Shown: positions 24,851-33,545 of the stretch, in pieces
How positions within the stretch are numbered: position 1 is the stretch's first letter
Layout: every line of letters starts with the position of its first letter
NCBI GenBank assembly: GCA_934435195.1
Contig: CAKSAJ010000007.1
Span: forward strand, 41,253-105,252
Direction of reading: 5' to 3'
From: an uncultured Schaedlerella sp.
GTDB taxonomy: Bacteria > Bacillota > Clostridia > Lachnospirales > Lachnospiraceae
DNA: 64,000 nucleotides
Notes under the pieces: model-generated
Told to the model about the DNA's origin: nothing
The model's input: the letters and a program-made list of their open reading frames with translations, nothing else
The model's database searches: none
Position numbers and translations under genes: made by a program

Positions 24851-25195
24851 ATGGAACATTTCGAACGAAACCAACTTATTCCTCTTCGTGATGCATTAAA
24901 TTCTTTGATGAAATTTGTAAGGGAAATACCGAGTGTCGGAATTCCGCAATTTTATTGTTTTCTGGATTACATGAAGAATAATATTGAAATATATTTATAT
25001 GCACCGATGGATGCAAATGAATGGGAAACGTTATTTTTGCGCTTAAAAGACATATTGATTCGGGATTGGAGAGAAGCAAATCACAGTGTATGGGGAATTC
25101 CAGCTTTTGATCTGTTAATAGGTGAACGTGAAAATAAAACAGAACTTTGTTTGGAATTTCTTCAATTAGTATCGGTAGTAGACGGGTTTTTCTGA
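24851..25195 (+). CDS. Hypothetical protein
   Basis: A 114-residue protein not recognised. It is soluble and acidic, with aromatic-rich helices (FYCFLDYMKNNIEIYLY and EWETLFLRLKDILIRDW). There is no cysteine cluster or nucleotide motif. The upstream GGTGAG is only 3 bases before ATG 24851, so translation initiation looks weak. It lies between the dtd leader and the glnS promoter on its own. It could be a real small gene, since codon use resembles its neighbours, but support is modest. Confidence 0.55.
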   Translation: MEHFERNQLIPLRDALNSLMKFVREIPSVGIPQFYCFLDYMKNNIEIYLYAPMDANEWETLFLRLKDILIRDWREANHSVWGIPAFDLLIGERENKTELCLEFLQLVSVVDGFF

Positions 25196-25203
25196 AAATC
25201 ATC

Positions 25204-25248
25204 TTGCTGTCATATCTGATTTATGGTAAAATCAATTGCAGATTTTAC
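25204..25248 (+). promoter_or_regulatory. Sigma-A promoter and hairpin before glnS
   Basis: TTGCTG (25204-25209), 17-base spacer, TAAAAT (25227-25232). GTAAAATC (25226-25233) and GATTTTAC (25241-25248) form a perfect 8-bp inverted repeat that covers the -10 and the likely start point, so it may be an operator or a 5'-end hairpin. Confidence 0.6.
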
Positions 25249-25265
25249 GATAGTAGGAGGCAACT

Positions 25266-26936
25266 ATGGAGAACGAAACTGTTTCAAAAAATTTTATAGA
25301 ACAGGAAATAGATAAAGACCTGGCGGAAGGTGTATATGATCATGTGTGTACACGATTCCCACCGGAGCCGAATGGATATTTGCATATTGGCCATGCGAAA
25401 TCTATTTTGCTGAATTATGGATTAGCACAGGAATATGATGGGGAATTCCACATGCGTTTTGATGATACGAACCCGACAAAAGAGAAGATGGAATTCGTAG
25501 ATTCAATCAAAGAAGATATCAAATGGTTGGGAGCTGATTGGAAGCAACATTTATATTTTGCATCAGATTATTTTGATCAGATGTATGATTGTGCAGTGAA
25601 ATTGATAAAAAAAGGAAAAGCATATGTGTGTGATCTGACAGCGGAAGAGATCCGTCAGTATAGAGGGACTTTAACTGAAGCTGGAAAAGAAAGTCCGTAT
25701 CGCAACAGAAGTGTAGAAGAGAATCTTCAGTTATTTGAAGAGATGCGTGATGGCAAGTATGAAGATGGAACAAAAGTACTTCGTGCTAAGATCGATATGG
25801 CATCACCAAATATTAACATGAGAGATCCTGTTATTTATCGTGTTGCACATATGACGCATCACAATACAGGCGATAAGTGGTGTATTTATCCGATGTACGA
25901 TTTTGCACATCCAATTGAGGATGCAATCGAAGGAATCACACATTCTATTTGTACATTGGAGTTTGAAGATCACAGACCATTGTATGATTGGGTAGTAAGA
26001 GAATGTGAATTTACTATGCCGCCAAGACAGATTGAGTTTGCAAAATTATATTTGACAAATGTAGTGACTGGTAAGCGTTATATTAAGAAGCTGGTAGAAG
26101 ACAAGATTGTAGATGGTTGGGATGATCCACGTCTTGTGTCTATTGCAGCACTTAGAAGAAGAGGATTCACACCGGAATCAATTAAGATGTTTATTGAAAT
26201 GTGCGGAATTTCAAAGGCACAGAGTTCAGTTGATTATGCAATGTTAGAGTATTGTATCCGTGAAGATTTGAAGTTGAAAAAATCTCGAATGATGGCAGTA
26301 TTAGATCCGATCAAACTTGTTATCGATAATTATCCAGAAGGACAGATTGAATATCTGGATGTACCTAACAATCTTGAAAATGAGGAGCTCGGAACAAGAA
26401 AAGTACCATTTTGTCGTGAGCTTTATATTGAACGAGATGATTTTATGGAAGAACCACCTAAGAAATATTTCCGACTCTTCCCAGATAATGAAGTCCGCCT
26501 GATGTCAGCATATTTTGTTAAATGTGTTGGATATGAGAAGGATGAAGATGGTAATGTTACAGTTGTACATTGTACTTATGATCCGGAAACAAAGAGCGGA
26601 AGCGGCTTTACAGGAAGAAAAGTGAAAGGAACAATTCACTGGGTAGCAGCGCCAACAGCTCAAAAAGCAGAAGTGAGATTGTATGAGAATCTTGTTGATG
26701 AAGAGAAGGGGGTATACAACAAAGAAGATGGTTCTTTGAACTTGAATCCAAATTCATTGACAATTTTGAAAGAATGTTATGTAGAACCAAGTTTTCAGGA
26801 TGCGAAAGCATATGATAGCTTCCAGTTTGTACGAACAGGTTACTTCTGTATTGATGCGAAGGATTCAACAACAGAGAATCTGGTGTTTAACCGTATTGTT
26901 TCATTGAAGAGTTCGTTTAAACTTCCAAAGAAATAA
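25266..26936 (+). CDS. glnS: Glutaminyl-tRNA synthetase
   Basis: A 556-residue class I synthetase that charges tRNA(Gln) directly. The ATP-binding HIGH motif is at residues 40-43 (FPPEPNGYLHIGHAKS). The KMSKS-like loop appears as VVTGKRYIKKLV, and the C-terminal half is the beta-barrel anticodon-binding part. ICTLEFEDHRPLYDW identifies GlnRS rather than GluRS. GlnRS is less common in Firmicutes, which usually use GatCAB, and its presence suits gut Clostridia that acquired it. RBS GTAGGAGG. Confidence 0.97.
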   Translation: MENETVSKNFIEQEIDKDLAEGVYDHVCTRFPPEPNGYLHIGHAKSILLNYGLAQEYDGEFHMRFDDTNPTKEKMEFVDSIKEDIKWLGADWKQHLYFASDYFDQMYDCAVKLIKKGKAYVCDLTAEEIRQYRGTLTEAGKESPYRNRSVEENLQLFEEMRDGKYEDGTKVLRAKIDMASPNINMRDPVIYRVAHMTHHNTGDKWCIYPMYDFAHPIEDAIEGITHSICTLEFEDHRPLYDWVVRECEFTMPPRQIEFAKLYLTNVVTGKRYIKKLVEDKIVDGWDDPRLVSIAALRRRGFTPESIKMFIEMCGISKAQSSVDYAMLEYCIREDLKLKKSRMMAVLDPIKLVIDNYPEGQIEYLDVPNNLENEELGTRKVPFCRELYIERDDFMEEPPKKYFRLFPDNEVRLMSAYFVKCVGYEKDEDGNVTVVHCTYDPETKSGSGFTGRKVKGTIHWVAAPTAQKAEVRLYENLVDEEKGVYNKEDGSLNLNPNSLTILKECYVEPSFQDAKAYDSFQFVRTGYFCIDAKDSTTENLVFNRIVSLKSSFKLPKK

Positions 26937-26941
26937 GGTTT

Positions 26942-28351
26942 ATGAATGAATTAACAATTAGCTTACAGCCAAAATCAGGCAAACCACTATATGAACAGAT
27001 TTATTCGTATATCAAAGAGGATATTCAGAACGGACGTATGAAGAGCAGTGAGAAACTGCCTTCAACAAGGGCGTTGTGTAAATATTTAGAAGTAAGTAGA
27101 AGTACAGTGGAACTGGCATATGAACAATTACTTTCAGAAGGATATGTGAAGGCAGTACCTTATAAGGGATATTATGTAACAGATATTAAAGGATTATATC
27201 AAATTAAGAATAGTTCGAGAGAATATCAGGAGAAAGAACAGTCGCAAAAGCGACAGTATTTGTATGATTTTACTCCGAATGGGGTGGATTTAAGAGGGTT
27301 CCCTTATAATGCATGGAGAAAATTATCAAAGGAATGTTTGGCAGACGATAAAGCAGAAATGTTTCGACTGGGAAACCCGCAGGGGGAACCGGGATTGAGA
27401 AATGCGATATGCAATTATCTACATCAGGCGAGAGGTGTTAATTGCTCGCCTGATCAGATTATTGTAGGTGCAGGAAACGATTATCTATATATGGTTCTTA
27501 CAACGACAATGGGAAATCACCATAAAATTGCGTTTGAGAATCCGACTTATAAGCGAGACTATCAGTTGTTTTATAATTTGTCATACGAGACATGCACGGT
27601 AGATATAGATGAACAGGGGATGGATGTCTCAAAACTGGAACAATCGAATGCTGATATTGCTTTTGTTATGCCATCGCATCAATATCCGCTTGGAATTGTT
27701 ATGCCGGTAAAACGTAGATTAGAGCTCCTTCAATGGGCAGAAAAGAAAGCAGACAGGTATATTATAGAGGATGATTATGACAGTGAATTCCGTTACAAGG
27801 GGAAACCTATCCCAGCATTACAAGGATATGATAATCACGAAAAAGTAATTTATGTGGGAACATTTTCAAAATCTATAGCACCTGCAATACGTGTGAGTTA
27901 TATTGTGTTACCTCGTATATTACTTCAACAATATTGGAAAAAAAGCGGATTTCTAAATTCAACAGTTTCAAAAGTGGATCAGCTTATATTACAGAAATTT
28001 ATTGAAGAAGGATATTATGAGCGGCATTTAAACAAGACAAGGGCCCTATATAAAGGGCGTCATGACAGATTGCTTACATCATTAAAATGTCTTAGAACGC
28101 AGTTTGATATTTCGGGAGAAAATGCAGGGGTGCATTTGCTACTACATTGTAAGAATAAAATGTCGGAGACAGAGTTGATTCAAAGAGCAGCAGATAAAGA
28201 TGTGAAAGTGTACGGATTGTCAGAATATTATGTTAAACAACAGGTGCAAAAACCGGCTACGATTCTTCTTGGATATGCAAATATGCAGGAGGAAAGTATT
28301 GTTGAGGCAGTGCGATTGTTAAAAGAGGCATGGATAGAAAAAGACGCATAA
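26942..28351 (+). CDS. MocR/PdxR-type transcriptional regulator
   Basis: A 469-residue protein with an N-terminal GntR winged helix (about residues 12-80: YEQIYSYIKEDIQNGRMKSSEKLPSTRALCKYLEVSRSTVE). This is fused to a fold-type I aminotransferase domain, with the PLP lysine Lys310 in GTFSKSIAPAIR and DDYDSEFRY near 277-285. MocR proteins use PLP as an effector, and PdxR controls pyridoxal synthesis. No pdxST or aminotransferase gene is adjacent, so the target is unknown. The start lies 5 bases after the glnS stop, without a strong separate RBS, so expression is likely coupled to glnS. The stop codon lies inside a strong terminator. Confidence 0.92.
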   Translation: MNELTISLQPKSGKPLYEQIYSYIKEDIQNGRMKSSEKLPSTRALCKYLEVSRSTVELAYEQLLSEGYVKAVPYKGYYVTDIKGLYQIKNSSREYQEKEQSQKRQYLYDFTPNGVDLRGFPYNAWRKLSKECLADDKAEMFRLGNPQGEPGLRNAICNYLHQARGVNCSPDQIIVGAGNDYLYMVLTTTMGNHHKIAFENPTYKRDYQLFYNLSYETCTVDIDEQGMDVSKLEQSNADIAFVMPSHQYPLGIVMPVKRRLELLQWAEKKADRYIIEDDYDSEFRYKGKPIPALQGYDNHEKVIYVGTFSKSIAPAIRVSYIVLPRILLQQYWKKSGFLNSTVSKVDQLILQKFIEEGYYERHLNKTRALYKGRHDRLLTSLKCLRTQFDISGENAGVHLLLHCKNKMSETELIQRAADKDVKVYGLSEYYVKQQVQKPATILLGYANMQEESIVEAVRLLKEAWIEKDA

Positions 28352-28386
28352 AGTAAGTTTTCTTCTTACTTTATGCGTCTTTTTTT
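28342..28386 (+). terminator. Bidirectional terminator between MocR gene and 28393 gene
   Basis: A perfect 16-bp stem (28342-28357 with 28365-28380), 7-base loop and T-run to 28386. The reverse complement also ends in T residues, so it may serve the convergent gene too. The left arm contains the last codons of the MocR gene. Confidence 0.93.
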
Positions 28387-28392
28387 CATAAT

Positions 28393-28596
28393 TTAAAGGT
28401 TTTCGTCTCTTTTTAAAGAAACATATTCCCGTTCTTTTACTGGCTGAAGATCGTTGTCTAAATCAAAATCGTCTTCTTCGAAAATATCATCTTCTGTATG
28501 CTCATGTGAAAAGTACTTTTTGAATGCATAAACGGAAACACCAATACCTATTCCGGCAAGCAGACATCTAGAAAGCAATTTTATAAATTTATTCAT
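28393..28596 (-). CDS. Small membrane-anchored acidic protein
   Basis: A 67-residue protein, not recognised. It has a basic N-terminus, one hydrophobic helix (about residues 12-26, LLAGIGIGVSVYAF) and a very acidic tail (DDIFEEDDFDLDNDL). It could be a membrane-anchored adaptor. AAAGGGG on this strand lies about 8 bases before the ATG. It is convergent with the MocR gene and shares the terminator. Confidence 0.65.
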   Translation of the reverse strand: MNKFIKLLSRCLLAGIGIGVSVYAFKKYFSHEHTEDDIFEEDDFDLDNDLQPVKEREYVSLKRDENL

Positions 28597-28700
28597 GGTT
28601 TTGATCCCCTTTCAATCAGAAATAATCTTGAATCTGAATGTATTTTAATACTTTTTTTGGTAAAATACAATTCTTTCTTGGATTTTCTGCATAAGAGAAT

Positions 28701-28729
28701 TTGCCCAGGCTCAAAAATCGTGCTATAAT
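28701..28729 (+). promoter_or_regulatory. Sigma-A promoter of cardiolipin synthase
   Basis: TTGCCC (28701-28706), 17-base spacer with an upstream TGC, TATAAT (28724-28729). Confidence 0.75.
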
Positions 28730-28773
28730 ATGCGGTATTATACAAGACAGATGAACTTAACAGGAGGAGAATA

Positions 28774-30333
28774 ATGAATCATCCAGCGGTGAAAAAAGCG
28801 AAAAATAAAATACTAGAAATTGTCTTCAGCCGTACAGCATTAGTTTTATTATTAATTTTATTACAACTGGGAGCAATGTTTGTACTGTCTACAATTCTGC
28901 GGGATTATGCGGTATATGTGTATTCATTAGAGCTGATTGCTCAGATTTCAATTGTCGTATATATTATAAATGATAAAACATGTCCGGAATTTACATGTAC
29001 ATGGATGCTATTGATTTTAATTTTCCCTGTATTTGGATGCTTGTTTTATGTTTATGTAAAACTTGAGCTTGGAACGAGGATGTTTGGAAAACGTTTGTGT
29101 GATATTCAGATGGAGACCTGGCCGTATTTGAAGCAACAAAAGGAAATTGTAGAAGAATTGCAGATTAGTAAGCCGGCTAATGCAAATCTTGCCAGATATA
29201 TGGCGAATCAGCTGCATTACCCAACATATCGCAATACAAAAGCAATGTATTTTAGTTGCGGAGAAGAAAAATTTCCAGAGCTTCTAAAACAGTTAAAAAT
29301 GGCTCAAAAATATATTTTCTTAGAGTATTTTATTGTCGCAGAAGGATATATGTGGGAATCGATACTTGATATTTTGAAGCAGAAAGTGGCAGAGGGGGTA
29401 GAAGTCCGTTTTATGTATGATGGTATGTGCAGCATTTCTTTGCTTCCATATAAATATCCGGAGGAAATCCAACGTTATGGTATCAAATGTAAAATGTTTA
29501 GCCCAATTCGACCGGTTTTGTCAACCGTACAGAATAACCGCGATCATCGTAAAATTTGTGTTATTGATGGAAAAGTCGGATTTACGGGCGGAATTAACCT
29601 TGCGGATGAGTATATAAATAAAAAAGAGCGTTTTGGTTATTGGAAAGATACAGCTGTCATGCTTCAAGGTGATGCAGTACAGAGTTTGACAATGATGTTT
29701 TTACAAATGTGGAATGCGACGGAGCTGCTTCCAGAGCAGTATGAATCCTATTTGACAGACATGTCAACAGAACTGAAAAGAGAATTAGGGTTTGTTATTC
29801 CGTATGCAGACAGTCCATATGATCATGAAAATGTTGGTGAAGAGGTTTATTGTCATATTTTAAATCATGCTAAGAAATATGTTCATATTATGACACCGTA
29901 TTTAATTCTTGATCGTGAAATGTTGGATGCTTTATGCCGTGCTGCAAAAAGTGGGATTGATGTAAAAATTATTATGCCTCATATTCCGGATAAGTGGTAT
30001 GCGTTTGCGGTGGCAAAGACATACTATGAAGAACTTATCGAAGCCGGAGTGAAAATATTTGAGTTTACGCCAGGTTTTGTACATGCAAAAATATTTGTAT
30101 CCGATGATGATACAGCAACGGTTGGAACGATCAACTTGGATTATCGTAGCTTGTTTCTTCATTTTGAGTGTGGGACATTTATTTATAACAATCCAATCGT
30201 ACATGATGTGGAGGCAGATTTCCAAAAGACATTGACACAATGCGAAAGGGTATCAATTGCAGATGTTAAAAAAATAAGTCCGTTTATGTTTGTTTGTGGA
30301 CGCGTATTGCGGTTAATTGCACCATTAATGTAA
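28774..30333 (+). CDS. cls: Cardiolipin synthase
   Basis: A 519-residue phospholipase D-superfamily enzyme that joins two phosphatidylglycerol molecules into cardiolipin at the inner membrane. The first 105 residues hold two to three transmembrane helices. Two HKD motifs are present: HRKICVIDG near residue 252 and HAKIFVSDDD near residue 428, each followed by the usual TGG/GT loop. RBS AGGAGGAG. It has its own sigma-A promoter and no nearby partner genes. Confidence 0.96.
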   Translation: MNHPAVKKAKNKILEIVFSRTALVLLLILLQLGAMFVLSTILRDYAVYVYSLELIAQISIVVYIINDKTCPEFTCTWMLLILIFPVFGCLFYVYVKLELGTRMFGKRLCDIQMETWPYLKQQKEIVEELQISKPANANLARYMANQLHYPTYRNTKAMYFSCGEEKFPELLKQLKMAQKYIFLEYFIVAEGYMWESILDILKQKVAEGVEVRFMYDGMCSISLLPYKYPEEIQRYGIKCKMFSPIRPVLSTVQNNRDHRKICVIDGKVGFTGGINLADEYINKKERFGYWKDTAVMLQGDAVQSLTMMFLQMWNATELLPEQYESYLTDMSTELKRELGFVIPYADSPYDHENVGEEVYCHILNHAKKYVHIMTPYLILDREMLDALCRAAKSGIDVKIIMPHIPDKWYAFAVAKTYYEELIEAGVKIFEFTPGFVHAKIFVSDDDTATVGTINLDYRSLFLHFECGTFIYNNPIVHDVEADFQKTLTQCERVSIADVKKISPFMFVCGRVLRLIAPLM

Positions 30334-30360
30334 AAAGCGTCAAAATTTCGTAAAAAAGAT

Positions 30361-30389
30361 TTTACTTTGTTTGAAAAATATAGTATAAT
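30361..30389 (+). promoter_or_regulatory. Sigma-A promoter of purA
   Basis: TTTACT (30361-30366), 17-base spacer, TATAAT (30384-30389), 70 bases before the start. Confidence 0.7.
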
Positions 30390-30459
30390 TCATTAGGTGG
30401 CTCATTAATAAGAGTAACTAATAAGAATTAAAAAGTTCAAATACGCAGGAGGATTTGAT

Positions 30460-31740
30460 ATGGTTAAAGCAGTGGTTGGAGCGAACTGGGGCGATGAAGG
30501 AAAAGGTAAGATTACCGATATGCTCGGAAAAGAATCAGATATTATCGTTCGTTTTCAGGGAGGAGCTAATGCAGGACATACAATCGTGAATGATTATGGA
30601 AAGTTTGCTCTGCATACTCTGCCTTCAGGTGTGTTTTATGATCATACAACAAGTATTATTGGTAATGGAGTAGCATTGGATATTCCAAAATTATTTGGAG
30701 AGATTCAGTCTGTAGTAGAAAAAGGAGTTCCGGCTCCAAAGATTCTTGTATCAGATCGTGCACAGATTGTGATGTCTTATCATAAACTGTTTGATGCTTA
30801 CGAGGAAGAACGTCTGGCAGGAAAATCATTTGGATCTACAAAATCAGGAATTGCACCTTTCTATTCAGATAAGTATGCTAAGATTGGTTTTCAGGTAAGC
30901 GAATTGTTTGATGATGATTTGCTTAAAGAAAAAGTTGTTCGAATCGCAGAACAGAAAAATGTATTGTTGGAGCACTTATATCATAAACCATTATTGAATC
31001 CAGATGATTTATATAACGAATTGATGGAATATAAGAAAATGGTAGAACCATATGTATGTAATGTATCGTTGTTCCTTCATAATGCAATTAAAGAAGGAAA
31101 GAATATTCTTCTTGAAGGACAGCTGGGATCATTAAAAGATCCAGATCATGGAATTTACCCAATGGTTACATCGTCTTCTACACTGGCTGCATATGGTGCA
31201 ATCGGTGCAGGAATTCCACCATATGAGATTAAACAGATCATTACTGTTTGTAAAGCATATTCGAGTGCTGTAGGAGCAGGTGCTTTTGTAAGTGAGATTT
31301 TCGGCGATGAGGCAGATGAACTGAGAAAACGCGGCGGAGATGGTGGTGAGTTTGGAGCTACTACAGGCCGTCCAAGACGTATGGGATGGTTCGACTGTGT
31401 TGCTTCTAAATATGGATGCAGAATGCAGGGAACAACAGACGTTGCATTTACAGTTTTGGATGTACTTGGATATCTTGATGAGATTCCGGTTTGCGTTGGA
31501 TATGAGATTAACGGAGAAGTGACAACGGAATTCCCTGTAACACATTTGCTTGAAAAAGCAAAACCGGTATACAAAGTACTTCCAGGTTGGAAAGAAGATA
31601 TTCGTGGTATTAAGAAATATGAAGATCTTCCAGAAAACTGCCGTAAATACATTGAATTTATCGAGGAACAGATTGGATATCCAATCACAATGGTCAGCAA
31701 TGGTCCGGGACGTGATGATATTATTTACAGAAATAAATAA
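30460..31740 (+). CDS. purA: Adenylosuccinate synthetase
   Basis: A 426-residue enzyme that converts IMP, aspartate and GTP to adenylosuccinate, the first committed step to AMP. The GTP-binding loop GDEGKGK is at 11-17. NAGHTI (near 38-43), the switch region TRPRRMGWFD (as GRPRRMGWFD) and GPGRD near the C-terminus are all present. RBS AGGAGG. It is monocistronic, with its own promoter and terminator. No purine riboswitch is visible in the 70-base leader. Confidence 0.97.
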   Translation: MVKAVVGANWGDEGKGKITDMLGKESDIIVRFQGGANAGHTIVNDYGKFALHTLPSGVFYDHTTSIIGNGVALDIPKLFGEIQSVVEKGVPAPKILVSDRAQIVMSYHKLFDAYEEERLAGKSFGSTKSGIAPFYSDKYAKIGFQVSELFDDDLLKEKVVRIAEQKNVLLEHLYHKPLLNPDDLYNELMEYKKMVEPYVCNVSLFLHNAIKEGKNILLEGQLGSLKDPDHGIYPMVTSSSTLAAYGAIGAGIPPYEIKQIITVCKAYSSAVGAGAFVSEIFGDEADELRKRGGDGGEFGATTGRPRRMGWFDCVASKYGCRMQGTTDVAFTVLDVLGYLDEIPVCVGYEINGEVTTEFPVTHLLEKAKPVYKVLPGWKEDIRGIKKYEDLPENCRKYIEFIEEQIGYPITMVSNGPGRDDIIYRNK

Positions 31741-31748
31741 GAATGCAA

Positions 31749-31780
31749 AAAGTGTCAGAAGTTTTTCTGGCACTTTTTTT
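31749..31780 (+). terminator. Terminator of purA
   Basis: AAAAGTGTCAGAA pairs with TTCTGGCACTTTT (one G-T pair), followed by a T-run to 31780. Confidence 0.9.
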
Positions 31781-31885
31781 GCGGGAAAATGCATGCTGAT
31801 ATTCTTATAAAAATAATTTTCGGCATATTTTTATTGTTCGGCTAATATAATGATAAAGCTGGAGTAAAAAGGAGGAGATGTTGAT

Positions 31886-32053
31886 ATGCAGCAAAACAGC
31901 ATGAAAATTAAACAAAAACAAAAAGTCATTTCAACAGAAGAATATTTAATGAAAAAAGGATTACTTTATCAGAACAGTTCAAAGGAGCAGATAAAATCCA
32001 TAACAATACCTCAAAATTGTATTGTTATGGAATTAGAAATGCTATATGTGTAA
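31886..32053 (+). CDS. Small hypothetical protein, 55 residues
   Basis: A 55-codon gene from ATG 31886 to TAA 32053 with a perfect Shine-Dalgarno (GGAGGAG at 31871-31877, spacing 8) and a TATAAT-like element at 31846-31851. The product is basic in its first half (KIKQKQKVIS), has an EEYLMKKGLLYQ segment, and a short hydrophobic C-terminus, without a transmembrane helix. Not recognised. The sequence carries a perfect 12-bp inverted repeat near its 3' end, and the stop lies 4 bases from the stop of the convergent gene at 32058. It could be a regulated peptide or a partly non-coding RNA. Confidence 0.55.
   Translation: MQQNSMKIKQKQKVISTEEYLMKKGLLYQNSSKEQIKSITIPQNCIVMELEMLYV
31997..32029 (+). 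repeat. Perfect 12-bp inverted repeat inside the small gene
   Basis: CCATAACAATAC (31997-32008) and GTATTGTTATGG (32018-32029) flank a 9-base loop. It lies within the last third of the 55-codon gene. There is no T-tract. Confidence 0.8.
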
Positions 32054-32057
32054 AAAA

Positions 32058-32273
32058 TTATTTTTCAGAAGAATCATCGGAATGCTTTGCTAAACGATAA
32101 ATTAGAATATAAGCATATAATAAAACCGGTAAGATAATTGTGGAAGCAATAGCTGCTTTTAATAAATCTGATGTATAAGCTGAGTCGATCAGTGCCAATA
32201 TTAAGGTGCAGATATAAAGTCCCGCTAAGAGGATGGCACCTATCAGAGCAAATATCCGAGTTAATTTGTGCAT
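32058..32273 (-). CDS. Small two-helix membrane protein
   Basis: A 71-residue protein, not recognised. It has two hydrophobic segments (about residues 7-28 and 40-60) joined by a short acidic loop and a hydrophilic tail (HSDDSSEK). RBS AAAGGA on this strand. It is convergent with the 55-codon gene, with 4 bases between the stops and no terminator between them. Confidence 0.65.
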   Translation of the reverse strand: MHKLTRIFALIGAILLAGLYICTLILALIDSAYTSDLLKAAIASTIILPVLLYAYILIYRLAKHSDDSSEK

Positions 32274-32457
32274 AGAATCAATCCTTTCTAAAAAGTACTG
32301 TAAGCATTATAGCTGAATTATTAAGAAAATACAAACAATTTCTGGGTATTATGAAGAATGTTTAAACGATAAAAGAAATATTTTAGTTGCAAATCATTGT
32401 GAATTGACATAGAATATTAAAAGACGAGTTATTACTTAGATAAAGGAGTTAAATACG

Positions 32458-32973
32458 ATGAGCGATAAAAGTTTATTAGAACAGTGGAGAGCTACTGCAT
32501 ATGATCAGAGCTTAAGCAAAACAGAATTAGAAAATTTCTGGAGTAAATATTTTACAATTGAGAAAGATATTTATGTAGAACTTTTAAAGAATCCAGACGA
32601 AGAGGTTCGTGGAACTTTAAAAGAAGTGGCAGCAAAATATGGACAGGATGTTATGACAATGGTTGGATTCTTGGATGGAATCAACGACAGTTTAAAAGTT
32701 GCCAATCCAATTGAGACAATGACAGAGGATACTGAAATAAATTTAGTATTCGATAAAGAATTGCTTTATAAGAATATGATTGATGCAAAAGCAGACTGGC
32801 TGTACGGATTGCCACAGTGGGACGATATTTTTGATGAAGAAACAAAGAAACGTCTTTACAGAGAACAGAAACAGTCAGGAACTATCCGTAAAGAGAAAAA
32901 AATTGGAAGAAACGATCCATGTCCATGCGGAAGCGGAAAAAAATATAAAAAATGTTGTGGACGTAATATCTAA
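32458..32973 (+). CDS. SEC-C motif protein
   Basis: A 171-residue protein with a helical N-terminal domain of about 140 residues and a C-terminal SEC-C zinc motif, RNDPCPCGSGKKYKKCCG (about residues 151-168). The SEC-C motif occurs at the SecA C-terminus, where it binds SecB and the ribosome, and also in many standalone proteins of unknown role. It is not SecA, because no DEAD motor is present. RBS AAAGGAG. TTGACA at 32404 may be part of its promoter, but no good -10 is placed with it. Confidence 0.87.
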   Translation: MSDKSLLEQWRATAYDQSLSKTELENFWSKYFTIEKDIYVELLKNPDEEVRGTLKEVAAKYGQDVMTMVGFLDGINDSLKVANPIETMTEDTEINLVFDKELLYKNMIDAKADWLYGLPQWDDIFDEETKKRLYREQKQSGTIRKEKKIGRNDPCPCGSGKKYKKCCGRNI

Positions 32974-33040
32974 TTGTGTATAATATGATGTGAATTAAGA
33001 CATAATAAGAGGGAGTTCAAAAAAAGGAGGAACTTTTATT

Positions 33041-33364
33041 ATGCCAGATTTAAGATGCACCGTACAGACATGTGTACACAATCAACAATTTTTATGTGAC
33101 CTGGATAGTATTGAAGTTGGAGGCCGTAATGCCAAAACAACAGGTGAAACTTGTTGTAGTAGTTTTCAGGAACGGACAGGTGATTCATATACTAATTCCA
33201 GCGTGACAGGTCAGGCTTCAGATTTGACAAAGATTGACTGCAAAGCGACAGAATGTACGTATAACGAACATTCTGCCTGCCATGCAGGGAAAATCAGCGT
33301 AGAAGGAAGTAATGCATGTGATTGTAATGGGACAGAATGTGCAACATTTACATGCAATTGCTAA
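33041..33364 (+). CDS. DUF1540 double-domain cysteine-rich protein
   Basis: A 107-residue protein made of two DUF1540 repeats. Each repeat has a CxxxxCxxN...CxxxxIxVxGxxA pattern: the first covers residues about 6-43 (CTVQTCVHNQQFLC...CCSSF) and the second about 67-107 (CKATECTYNEHSAC...CATFTCNC). The evenly spaced cysteines suggest metal binding. DUF1540 proteins are common in Clostridia and their function is unknown. It has a strong RBS (AAAGGAGG) and its own terminator. Confidence 0.9.
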   Translation: MPDLRCTVQTCVHNQQFLCDLDSIEVGGRNAKTTGETCCSSFQERTGDSYTNSSVTGQASDLTKIDCKATECTYNEHSACHAGKISVEGSNACDCNGTECATFTCNC

Positions 33365-33380
33365 AATAATAAGTATGTTT

Positions 33381-33408
33381 AATCCAGGAAGAAATTCCTG
33401 GATTTTTT
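33381..33408 (+). terminator. Terminator of the DUF1540 gene
   Basis: AATCCAGGAA (33381-33390) pairs perfectly with TTCCTGGATT (33395-33404), a 10-bp stem with a 4-base loop, followed by TTTT. Confidence 0.93.
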
Positions 33409-33463
33409 ATTGTGCGGGAAATACGATTTCCTGGTATTTGGCAGATTTGATGTTATCCTTTTA

Positions 33464-33492
33464 TTGACGGAATATCTTTGCCGCGTTATAAT
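33464..33492 (+). promoter_or_regulatory. Sigma-A promoter of the AI-2E-type transporter
   Basis: TTGACG (33464-33469), 17-base spacer, exact TATAAT (33487-33492). Confidence 0.85.
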
Positions 33493-33545
33493 CTTTTTAA
33501 TGCATAAAAATAAAGATCTCATGAAAGAAAGGGTGACAATACGGT

